In this document: one piece after another, positions 16,469-24,817 of the stretch
How positions within the stretch are numbered: the first letter of the stretch is position 1
Layout of the letters: every line of letters starts with the position of its first letter
Source of the DNA: Pelargonium cotyledonis
Taxonomy: Eukaryota; Streptophyta; Magnoliopsida; Geraniales; Geraniaceae
Direction: 5' to 3'
DNA length: 24,817 nucleotides
NCBI GenBank assembly: GCA_036897625.1
Contig: JAYMTA010000734.1
Coordinates: forward strand, 1 to 24,817
The notes under the pieces: generated by a model
Told to the model about the DNA's origin: nothing
Databases searched by the model: none
Seen by the model: only the letters and a program-made list of their open reading frames with translations
Translations under genes and position numbers: made by a program

Positions 16469-18200
16469 GACACCAACTACTTTGTACTTTGGTTATCTTA
16501 ATGTACTATTGTGATCATTTTAATTTCTTTCAACTGAAAACATGTAAGTAGTCCATTTGATATCTCATATGTGTTGTAGAGGTGGTTGATTTTGCTCATC
16601 AAGATGTAAAAGATATATGACAAGACTTGTGACAAGCAAATGTCCAGAAAATTTGTTCTTGTTTTGCGTGCATGACACATCTCTAGGAAATAGAGAAGTT
16701 AGGCTGATGAATGGTGGCAGTTGTTGTTGGCAATGCCATTACTATATATAAATAGAGAAATGATTCGTTCATGTTTCAAAATTTCATGTGTCACAGGTGT
16801 CGCGCTCTGATTCGCTGAAGAGCTTTTCTCTATTCAGCTCTTTATCCAGCTCATACGCTAGTCTAGAAACTAGCGGTTCAAACAACAGAATCGGGTCCAA
16901 GTTTATTATATGTTGAATATGGTTTCTCTTGTGGTTTGTCTTGGGTGAATTTAAAATATAAGAATAATAACGTATTTGATTGATTTGAACTAATAATTTG
17001 AAAAAAAAATGATGCTTTGGTTAAAATAGATTGAACGAACTCACAATTGAGGAACAATGGTGTTGATTGAAACGAGATCAGACGAATTCGGTTTTTGACG
17101 ATTTAGACGAGATCGGTTCTTGAGCAAGCGGCAGTGCCATTGGGACTTCTGAGTTGAGAAATTTAAAAGCTGTGGTGTTTTTCTATTTCATAATCCGGGC
17201 TCCAGAGATGGATATGAGTACGGGGGAGTTATTATCATCCAGGCATGACAACATTGAATGTAAATCATTTGTTTGAATTTATATAGTGCAACTGTGTTTA
17301 TTCATGAATTAATAGTATACCCAATGTGGGTATGTATTTGGTGATATGCCTACACTCAATTTGTGGATCGATTGAAATGATTGTGCGAAATTGAAATATC
17401 TGCAGCGTTTTCGTAGAAACTGATTGATCCTTATTTCTATTTGTTGAGTTTTCGTTTGGAGACCTTGTTAGAATGGAAAAGAATAGTAATATTGATTGAG
17501 GCTGGTTAGGCTAGAAATAGTTAGTTATAGCATTTTTACTCACTTATTCATGACCAAATCATATGCTTTTGATATGACCGACAGCGGAGGAATATTTGCA
17601 CCGAATTGTAACGACATGAACCGCCGTGTGAATCCTAATATTGTCAGCTTTGGCGAGATTTGGCAAGTCGTTAGATTAGGTGGACTGGAAAATACAATGT
17701 ACACAACAAATAATGATTCTAATGGTGTATATACGAGTAGGGAATGTGACACGCCATTTATTTTCCTATGACCCCTATCAACTAGTTTGTCTTTTATAAT
17801 AGTTGGTGTATTGAATGAGCTTATGGAAATGCCAAATGAAATGAGGGTAATGGTAAATTACAGATTTTGTGTACAGAATTCATTATTTATATTCTTTGGC
17901 CCATGCGCACACTATTTCTCTTCAATTAGAAAGTTCAAGATGTATGCATATGACCCTAATTAGAGTGGTTTCTATATATTTTCCTCTTTCGCTTTTGGTA
18001 TCATTCAAGATGTGGCAATAGCCGTTGTGATTAAACAGGCTAAGAAACAGTGTTGATGAAGGATGAACGACGCCGTTCAGTGGAGTGATGTATTTTATAT
18101 CACAAAAAACTAAGACAATCACACACACTGACACACACAAGTAAAGTTGCCTCAACCAAAATTGGCGTCCATGGCAGTTCATTCAACGGGAAGGTTCAGC
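16469..18200. other. Region downstream of the CCD gene, no gene recognised
   Basis: No canonical AATAAA close to the stop. TATATAAATAG at about 16743 followed by a CT-rich, CAG-rich leader-like stretch could be a promoter, but no convincing exon follows. An ATG at 17206 opens 22 codons (MDMSTGELLSSRHDNIE...) and then stops. ORFs at 17496-17771 (plus) and 17922-18182 (minus) have no family features. I see nothing assignable. Confidence 0.4.
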
Positions 18201-18419
18201 TTTGATAAAAGCTTACATTACTAGAAATGGAAATATAGAGTAAAGAAAGGGAGAGAAACAACGAGAGTCCAAATCCTCAACAACCCTAATATTTCCTCTC
18301 ATTTCCCTTTTATACTACTCTAGATATTTCTGAGAAAACTTCCTCTCTCTTCCACTACGCCGAAGTACAGTCAGCGTGTTAGCTACGCCCTCGTCATTAG
18401 CTCCACGTCCTTCTTTTCC

Positions 18420-18660
18420 TCATGAGTTGTTCACATTTCTCTCTTCCTTGCCATCCAAGTCATCCAGAGGTAGGGGAAGGTCTTTGCCCGAAACGTTGTC
18501 GTCTATTCTTGGCTTCTCATTAAACGTTGCGCTATCGTTTTGCTTTAATTCACCTTCCTTTTGCATGGTGTCGTTTAGTTTGCTTCTTTTATTCTTCTTC
18601 AACATTTCAAACATAATAGTCACTTGTTCGTCCTCCTTCATACCATTTAGGGTCGTGAGC
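18420..18660 (-). CDS. Possible exon of an unrecognised Lys/Glu/Asp-rich protein
   Basis: The minus strand reads, after an acceptor-like CCTTAG near 18660, LTTLNGMKEDEQVTIMFEML then KKNKRSKLNDTMQKEGELKQ and ending KDLPLPLDDLDGKEERNVNNS before a stop at about 18420. The composition (charged, few hydrophobics) is protein-like rather than random. A longer plus-strand ORF (131 codons, 18376-18771) overlaps it and is Ser/Leu/Phe rich, which suggests it is the shadow. No family is recognised and no neighbouring exon was found; it may be a fragment. Confidence 0.2.
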
Positions 18661-18879
18661 TCTAAGGAGAATATAACTAAACGATGTCATCTCACTAAAC
18701 AAGAAAGAAGAGTTGCAGGATATCATTTTGCAAAAAGAACAGATAGCTGCGAAACGATGGCGTTGGGATGAAAGAGTCTACGGTGGCTACGCTGGGTATT
18801 AAGCAGCTCAACCAAATCTCCAGGCTCCAGCCCGAGGCATTACGGGTGAGAGAAAGTAATAATCTTAGTAGAGGCAAAA

Positions 18880-20055
18880 CAGTGACGTTTGAAGAAATGC
18901 CTTTGCGGTGAAGTCAAAAGAACGAGCTTCATGCACTCCCAATCAGGAGGAGCATGAGAGAGAGGATGCTTCCTCTGTGCCTTCGCGATTAGCTTTATAT
19001 TGTTAGCCATGCATTTGTAAATTTAATTTTTTTTTTTTTTGAAGATCTGGAATGTCTCTATTTTTTTTTTTTTGTAGGCTTTTCAAGTTCAAGGATCTTT
19101 GTTCATTCAATCCCCGTGGAAGGTAGTTTAGTTAGGGCAATTATCCTGTTTTGTGTGTCCTGTTATTCTATCTTATTTGTTCTTAAATTCAGAGCATACT
19201 AGTGACTAGCAGAAGTTGAACATTTTGTTAGTACATACATTACCCAAGGCAAATTGTATTTATTTGTGAACCTGCAACTTATACGAACCAGCATGAAGGA
19301 GGAAGATGATGCACTCCCTAGGCAACAAGTGGTTACAATCATCCATAAATACATTCATAGAACCCACATGCGAGTGTATTAACAAATAACACTAAGTCTT
19401 AATAAACATGTTACGAGCTACAAAAAAAACCTCCAAACAATCCGCGCGACTATTGGTCAAGTACATAACAAAATCATTCTAGAAGAGCACTAAATCCCTG
19501 TAGCAGAACACAATAGAAGATAGAGGATGAGATGCACATCCATATAAGTATAACTTTAGACCAAATACCAACCAAAACAGCATGAAAAACAATAATCTAA
19601 AATCTGAAACGAACCCCCAACCGATGGCTAGACGATAATCTTTAATTTACAGCCCACCTACTGTCATAGAATAGTAGATTTTCCCAAATAAACACAGCTT
19701 TCAATTAAGGCAAATGATCCAACACACATGTATGACAAATTGACAATTATTATACCAAGGTATATACTAATCAATTATATCAACCTCATGATGAGATTGA
19801 GGAAACCAAATTCAAACATCAAACAGGTAGTCTCTAAAAATGTGATTTACGTACTCAATTTGATTAAAACACCTGTGACAGTCAAGCGCCCCTACTGGTA
19901 AATATGATACTAACAAGTTCCTTAGGATCTATAGGCTTATGAATACACAGGTAACATATAAAATTAAACCTTGTTGTAGGATGAAGAGCAGGAGCAGAGA
20001 AATTTTATTTTTTTCCATATCATAGGCATAACTCATGGAATACTCCCCATTAATA
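18880..20055. other. Gene-poor AT-rich region
   Basis: Two T-tracts (19029-19040 and about 19061-19073) resemble retroposon tails read in reverse. 18760-18860 reads on the plus strand as LRVRESN-like sense text for about 30 codons but I could not assign it. Nothing else is recognised; 19100-20050 has no ORF of note. Confidence 0.3.
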
Positions 20056-20364
20056 GCTTACTAGAATACGTTTACCATATATACTAATATACATAATAGT
20101 AAAACTTGCAAATCATGATAGCATCTTAAGTTTGATAACGTTTGGGGTCTGGAAAGAGATACTGCTAACATCCCAAGCTCCCAAATAGTCCCACCAAATA
20201 TCGAACACTAAAGAGCTTACCAGAATATGTTTACCATATAGTGATATACAGAATAGTAAAACTTGCAAATTATGATAGCATTTTAAGTTCAATAACGTTT
20301 TGGAAGAGATATTTCTAACATCCCAAGCTCCCAAATAGTCCCACCAAATATCGGCCACTAAAGA
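20056..20364 (+). repeat. Tandem duplication of about 150-159 bp
   Basis: Copy 1 is 20056-20214 and copy 2 is 20215-20364, about 90% alike. Both end with CATCCCAAGCTCCCAAATAG and CACTAAAGA. Copy 2 lacks about 9 bases (GGGGTCTGG region). The minus-strand ORF 20113-20358 simply reads the repeat twice. Confidence 0.9.
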
Positions 20365-21232
20365 TTACTCATACATATATGCAATGTGCCCAAGAAATGC
20401 ATACCTCGTATATTAACGGCCACCATTGACCAAAAATTGGTGGCCGAAACCGCATTATCCAGGTGAAATCTGAGTATTCAGCTTTAACATTATGAGCCAA
20501 AATTTGGCAACTGAGTTCATCTAACAGATGCAACACTCCTTCTCACCTAAATTTTCTCACGACTCTCTTTCTATCAATTGAACTGAACAGTTGTACTATA
20601 TCGTCACCGTAAATCAAATGGGAACAAGTAGGGTCAAAGCTTCCCACGACGAAGGGCTACCAAGCGTCGTGATTAACTTTGAGGTTGATTGTATTATAAA
20701 TAAATTTCATATATATAATATAGCATACAAGAGGATAGATGATCCCCTCGTCAGAAACCTTAAGCTGCCTAAAAAAAATGGTGGTCAAAGTGAAATCTCA
20801 GTAACAAAGGAATTGTTATAGTGACTTGAACAATGCAGGTAATACTAATCTCCATAAAAATATGAGGCAGTTTATTAACAGCCATCCAACCCATCTACAC
20901 TATATTATTCTACAACCACAGTTATCCTATTTTTACTATGATAATATCATCAATAATTCAACATTAAGACGACACATGGTATGCGTGAATAAAACATTGG
21001 AAAAAAAAGATTTGCGTGAATAAACCTACTTACTTAACGGGATCCTGCAAAATGATACTTCTTTTTTTTTTCAGCTCAAACGTGTGAGATCTTTTTCGAC
21101 ACCGGTAGGGACGAGTGCTAATTTTCAGCTCAAACGTTTGAGTTTATTGTATTGTTACGCATTTTATGCTAATTTTCATTCATTTGTGCCTAAAATATTA
21201 TGATTTAGTGTTCTTGAGCTTTTGAAGTCATT
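20365..21232. other. Intergenic, no confident gene
   Basis: A small hairpin (GGCCACCA 20418-20425 and TGGTGGCC 20438-20445) is present. The plus ORF 20591-20821 (76 codons) shows no recognisable domain. TTTTCAGCTCAAACGT occurs twice (from about 21070 and 21123), and GCTAATTTTC recurs at 21116 and 21168. Confidence 0.35.
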
Positions 21233-21550
21233 ATGCCGATGTTTAGACAAGAAGATGAGCAAAAATCGAGTCAAATTAGGAAGCAAAAGCCGACAGCTAC
21301 GCCGCAACGTCAAGCAGTTCACGCTGCGGCGGCGCCACCAAAGTCAACTCCGGGTCAAACCGCGTTACGGATCGCGACGCTGCAACGCGAAGCACTATAT
21401 GCCGCGGTGCCAACTCTGCACTCTATAGATAGAAAACTTCGGCTAAGGTTTTGGGATCTGATTTTTGCCTTTCTTCTAGCCGTCTTGTACTTAATTGCTC
21501 AATTTTTCCAATGGATTAAGAACACCCTTTCGTTCTTCTTTCACCATTAG
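21233..21550 (+). CDS. Unrecognised 105-aa protein, predicted tail-anchored membrane protein
   Basis: I do not recognise the family. It runs from ATG 21233 to TAG 21548. Residues 1-45 are polar and rich in Gln, Lys, Arg, Pro and Ala (AVHAAAAPPKSTPGQ). Residues 45-72 could form an amphipathic helix (LRIATLQREALYAAVPTL, then HSIDRKLRLR). Residues about 73-95 (FWDLIFAFLLAVLYLIAQFF) are a clear transmembrane segment, followed by WIKNTLSFFFHH. This is a tail-anchored layout with the N-terminus in the cytosol. The first 190 bases are much richer in CG (CGCTGCGGCGGCGCC, CGCGTTACGGATCGCGACGC) than the AT-rich flanks, so it may be coding selection, a recently inserted piece or a retroelement ORF. A second overlapping frame (21222-21428) is Arg-rich and is treated as a shadow. 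No start context or introns were verified. Confidence 0.45.
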   Translation: MPMFRQEDEQKSSQIRKQKPTATPQRQAVHAAAAPPKSTPGQTALRIATLQREALYAAVPTLHSIDRKLRLRFWDLIFAFLLAVLYLIAQFFQWIKNTLSFFFHH

Positions 21551-22510
21551 AGTATTTTAGTTTTGTTAGACGATATTGTGTGCGATATAGGCTAATCGGG
21601 GGGCTCCGCCCAATTGTTTTTCGCTCCCCACTTTTTTTTGGGGTTATTGATTATGCTTTAGCTTTGCAATGCTTGGATTGTAACTTTGTAATTCTTACAC
21701 TTTTTCTTTCTAATAGTATGTTTAGTTTTGGCAATTTGATAGTTCCTTATTTATGCATGATTGTTCTCCTGACTTTAATTTGTAACTAATCCTTTGTGGT
21801 AAGGATGTAGTTGACTTGGAGTAATTATTCTAGTTAGGATATTACTAGTTGTTAAGTTATTGATTTACTCTTTCATTGTGGTGGTTCGTTGGGTGCAATG
21901 CCTGGTTACGGTTTGATCATCCATGACTTTGATCACAGCGTGAGTTTCACCTACACAATAGGGCTGCTCATGTGGATCAGTCCACTTAGTGGAATTAACT
22001 CTATTCCAGTAAAATGCTTTAGGGTTTTCCATGCCTTTCATAAGAGCCGAACGCATAGCCAACACGTATGTGATCCCTTTGTAATAACATGCCTAGGGGC
22101 GCAAATCTACATCTAGGTTATGACTGAGGATGGTGTATTCGTGTTGAGTATCAAGCGAGCCTTACAAAGGACACATGGTTACTTGAACGTGCTTGAGGTA
22201 GTTAAAGGTAGATAACTTGATGCTAGTACTTGACTAGGGAACTTCTCCATCCATAATTCGTTTGCATCCTGATCACGTCTATCATATTTGATTTACTCTT
22301 GCTTTAATTATTGTCTTTTACCTTGTTGCAATTTAATTACTCGTAAACTATCACACACCCTTCTACTGTTTACTTTTCGTGCCTAGTTTAAGTAGCTACA
22401 ACCTAGTGATTCCATTATCACCATTGTTCCCTTTAGAAATGATATACTCGAAACTTACAATAGTTGTATATTACTTATGCAACTTCGTTACACTTACTGA
22501 AAAATCGTAC
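21551..22510. other. Non-coding stretch after the 105-aa ORF, possibly retroelement-derived
   Basis: A GC hairpin-like GGGGGGCTCCGCCC ... GCTCCCC lies near 21598-21630. The later part (22190-22500, with GTACTTGACTAGGGAACTTC, and ACTCGTAAACTATCACACAC) has the flavour of untranslated regions of plant gypsy elements, but I found no primer site or polyprotein. Confidence 0.3.
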
Positions 22511-22778
22511 CATCCCGTGTCCCATGCTCGATTTGGGCGTGTCACGTATGGACATAGTCCGAGTCTTGGCGTGAGCGCGTCCCGCGTCCCATACTCGACT
22601 TGGGCGCGTAACGTATGAACATTGGTCTAGGTCTTAGCATGCCCGTATCCCGTGTCACATGCTTAACTTTGGCGTGTCACGTACGAAAATTGGTCTGGGT
22701 CTTGGTGTGAGCGCGTCATATGCTTAACTTGGGCGCGTCATGTTCGGACATTGGTCCAGGTCTTTGCGTGAGCACGTG
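22511..22778 (+). repeat. Tandem array, about four units of about 66 bp
   Basis: Unit pattern: CCCGTGTCCCATGCTCGACT, TGGGCGCGTCACGTATGGAC, then ATTGGTCTAGGTCTTGGCGT and GAGCG. The TGGGCG-like core recurs near 22534, 22601, 22670 and 22730, a spacing of 60-70 bases. CpG-rich and diverged (about 75-80% between units). Confidence 0.8.
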
Positions 22779-22789
22779 TCACCATCGTC

Positions 22790-23640
22790 ATGGAGCTAGG
22801 AACTTGTTAGAGGCAACAAGTTGGAGGGATGGAGTTGGAGGGACCAAGTGAGAATTTAGAGGGAGGAAGTGTGTCTTGTACAGACCAAGGAGGTGTCTCG
22901 TACGAACAAAGATGTTTCATGTACGGATGGGGCTCCCTTTGAGGGGTTTTGTGTACTTTGGAAGGGTTTGAAGGGCTTGGAGGGGTCTTGGAATGGTTTG
23001 GAAGGACTTGGGAGTCAAGGAAAGGTTATAGAAGAAATGAGGGAAAGATGGGACCAAAGTGAGAAGTTGAAGGGATGGAAAGATGTCATGTACCATGGTG
23101 TTCTGTACGGACAAGACATCCCTTGGAGTGGTTTGAAGGGCTTAGAGGGGTCTTGGAAGGGTTTGGAGGGACTATGAATTCAAGGGTAGGCTTGGGAAGA
23201 AATGAGGGAAAGATAAGACCAAAGTGATAAGTTTGAGGGATGGAGGGGTATCTTGTACGGACAAGACATCCCTTGGAGTAATTTGAAGGGATTGAAGGGG
23301 TTAAGAAAGGGTTTTGAGGGACTAGGAAAGGTTTAGAGGGACTAGGAAGTCAAGGGTAGGCTTGGGAAGGAATGAGGGAAGGATGATACCAACGTGAAAA
23401 GTTTGAGGGATGGAGGGGTATCATATATGGACAAGACATCCCTTGGGATGATTTGAAGGGCTTAGAGGGTTCAAGGAAGGGTTTGGAGGGTCTAGGAAGT
23501 CAATGGAAGGTTTGGGAAGGATGGGACCAAGTTAAGGGATGGAGATCAAGTTGGAGGGATGGTTTGGTGTCCTGTACGGAAACAAGGGTGTCCTATACAG
23601 ACAAGGCCATCCTGGGATGGGTTTTGGATGCTTAGGAAGG
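22790..23640 (+). repeat. G-rich minisatellite, about 150-190-bp units
   Basis: GTACGGACAAGACATCCCTT recurs near 23105, 23255 and (as TATATGGACAAGACATCC) 23425, with weaker copies near 22920 and 23574. Each unit carries GAGGGATGGAGGGGTATC and runs of a shorter motif, TTTGAAGGGCTTAGAGGGG, TCTTGGAAGGGTTTGGAGGG. Strong strand bias: G far exceeds C on the plus strand. ORFs here (e.g. 22869-23177 with GLKGLEGSW repeats) are products of the repeat. Confidence 0.85.
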
Positions 23641-24150
23641 TCTTAGGAGTTATAGTGCAGTTTGGGACACCTTTGGAAGAACTTGGGATGACTTACGACG
23701 TCCTTGGAGGTGCTCGAGGTCGAATCAGATAGCTCGGGCCATCTAAGGGTAAGCAAGGGATCACCTTGGCTTCAACCCTTGGGGGGCGGGCTTAGCTTGG
23801 TCCCTTAGTGAGCTTGGGATGTTGAAATGTCTTAGCTTGTGTACTTAACTCCCGGAGGCTCATCACATGGCCTCGTGGCATCGGCGCGTCGATGGTCGTT
23901 CGTTGGGCGTCTGGGGTGCGTGATGGCTTCGGGAGCCGTCGGGCAACGTTGGTCATCGCCGGAGGAATGAGGGGTGACCCTTGGCGTTGGGTGCGCACAC
24001 TAGACTTGGGAGCCACCAAGCAACGTTGGATGTTGCCGATAGCCTCGAAGGCGAGCCTTGTGCCGGTCCGGTCCCTAAGACCCATGACCCGGGGTTGGGC
24101 TCCATAGTTGATGATCTTAGTGACATGGCGCTCGAGCGTCACATTTTGTG
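23641..24150. other. CpG-rich block after the minisatellite, with an imperfect internal duplication
   Basis: CTTCGGGAGCCGTCGGGCAA CGTTGGTCATCGCCGG (from about 23931) and CTTGGGAGCCACCAAGCAAC GTTGGATGTTGCCGAT (from about 24006) are related copies about 75 bases apart. A 116-codon minus-strand ORF (23792-24142) has no family features. It is probably the continuation of the array-bearing repeat element. Confidence 0.4.
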
Positions 24151-24526
24151 TTTTTATTTGCTTTTAAACTTGTAATTTTTTGGATAGATACAAAAACAAT
24201 ATGTCATTTTGTAGATGACCAATGCTTTTGTAGCAAATTAAATTTTTTAAATATATCAAATAGGGACTCAATTTGAGTCATATGTTCACATGAGATATCA
24301 AGATGACCAAACACCTTGAATCGCTTGCATCAATGATTGTTGGTGCTAACTTGTGCAGTGTATTCATTAGATAATGAAGTCCAACCCAATAATATATTAA
24401 ATCTGTTGAACCCATGCACAAGATTCATACATTTTAAAGAGTTAAGTCGTTAAAGATGTTTAGTTTTACTAGGCCAACATGACAAATTAGTATCATTAAA
24501 CTTTGATAAAAAAAAATCTATTTTTT
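24151..24526. other. AT-rich intergenic DNA
   Basis: No gene, repeat or element recognised in this stretch. Confidence 0.4.
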
Positions 24527-24817
24527 TTTCAGCAAACAAATACTCTTTATTAGAAAGGGAGATAAAGAGTACAAGGGGAAAAGCCATCAGTAGACTCTTG
24601 GGTTCCCAAACATCTCGGGAACCAAAACATTAAATGAAAAAACATCAAACCTTAAGAACAAAATCAAAGGGCGTCTCTGATGGTGACCGGCCGGTGGCGG
24701 ATCTAAACCGGTGTAGCTGTTTACCATGAATGAAATGGCGGCAGCAGAATGGCGGCTCGAGCACCAAAAGGTGGAGGATTGGCGAAAAATGTGGCTGAGG
24801 TGAAAATGGCGACAGAT
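24527..24817 (-). mobile_element. Probable 3' end of a minus-strand LINE-like copy, cut by the window edge
   Basis: Reading the minus strand, ...CTTGTACTCTTTATCTCCC, TTTCTAATAAAGAGTATTTG, TTTGCTGAAAAAAAAA. An AATAAA signal about 20 bases before an A-tail resembles the LINE 3' end at 11261 (TTTCGCTAAAAAA). Upstream text (24670-24817) is GC-richer and could be the coding part, but too little is present. Confidence 0.4.

Noticed and set aside
17206-17275. Possible first exon MDMSTGELLSSRHDNIE
   Set aside because: The only nearby acceptor (CTGCAG near 17405) leads straight into a stop, and no family is recognised.
18376-18771. 131-codon plus-strand ORF rich in Ser, Leu and Phe
   Set aside because: No domain; it is antisense to a more protein-like charged frame and may be its shadow.
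20113-20358. 81-codon minus-strand ORF
   Set aside because: It reads the tandem duplication twice and has no protein features.
20418-20445. Hairpin GGCCACCA/TGGTGGCC as a terminator or miRNA precursor
   Set aside because: An 8-bp stem is too short for a miRNA precursor and such terminators do not apply to plant pol II genes.
21222-21428. Arg-rich 68-codon ORF overlapping the 105-aa ORF
   Set aside because: It is a frame-shifted reading of the GC-rich part; the overlapping frame has a membrane segment and a longer span.
22869-23177. 102-codon ORF with GLKGLEGSW repeats
   Set aside because: The regular peptide arises from the minisatellite; units change phase and stops appear in later units.

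Overview
The window is nuclear DNA of a flowering plant, probably a eudicot. It is AT-rich, carries GT-AG introns, and is full of plant transposon families (copia, hAT, CACTA, Mutator-like, L1-type LINE and a tRNA-derived SINE). No bacterial, organellar, rRNA or tRNA gene was seen.

The only confidently recognised host gene is a plus-strand, 13-exon carotenoid cleavage dioxygenase of the CCD1-like type (ATG 2256, stop 16466-16468). All four iron-binding histidines can be placed (about H267, H316, H378 and H598 of a protein of about 607 residues). Two defects suggest a decaying or mis-sequenced copy. One is a single extra T in a T-run in exon 4 (3578-3581) that creates TAA at 3591. The other is an abnormal end of exon 7, where the usual two residues after G-I-T are lost and TAA follows in frame.

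Layout: 1-2255 is upstream DNA with repeat fragments and a TATA-like promoter near 2179. 2256-4320 holds exons 1-6; intron 3 has a CACTA MITE and duplicated pieces of its own splice borders. 4321-13062 is a giant intron 6 (8.7 kb) made almost wholly of nested elements. These are a 3'-truncated minus-strand copia element with a 144-bp 5' LTR, a 978-bp hAT element inside its leader with a perfect 8-bp target duplication, a plus-strand copia 5' fragment, and a direct repeat whose two copies were each hit by a different retroposon (a SINE in one, an ORF1-only LINE in the other). 13063-16468 holds exons 7-13; intron 9 has a MITE, and intron 11 has a 1.0-kb Mutator-like element with 263-bp inverted repeats, a perfect 9-bp target duplication and an 80-codon two-helix ORF, followed by a fold-back repeat.

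16469-21200 is gene-poor, with a 150-159-bp tandem duplication at 20056-20364 and a weak possible minus-strand exon near 18420-18660. 21233-21550 is an unrecognised, GC-rich 105-codon ORF that looks like a tail-anchored membrane protein. 22511-23640 is two successive tandem arrays (about 66-bp units, then G-rich 150-190-bp units), followed by a CpG-rich block. The last 290 bases look like the 3' end of another minus-strand LINE-like copy.

I did not find a clearly new multi-gene system. The most informative items are the paired empty/filled sites in intron 6, the Mutator-like element with the membrane-protein ORF, the ORF1-only LINE, and the GC-rich tail-anchored ORF.
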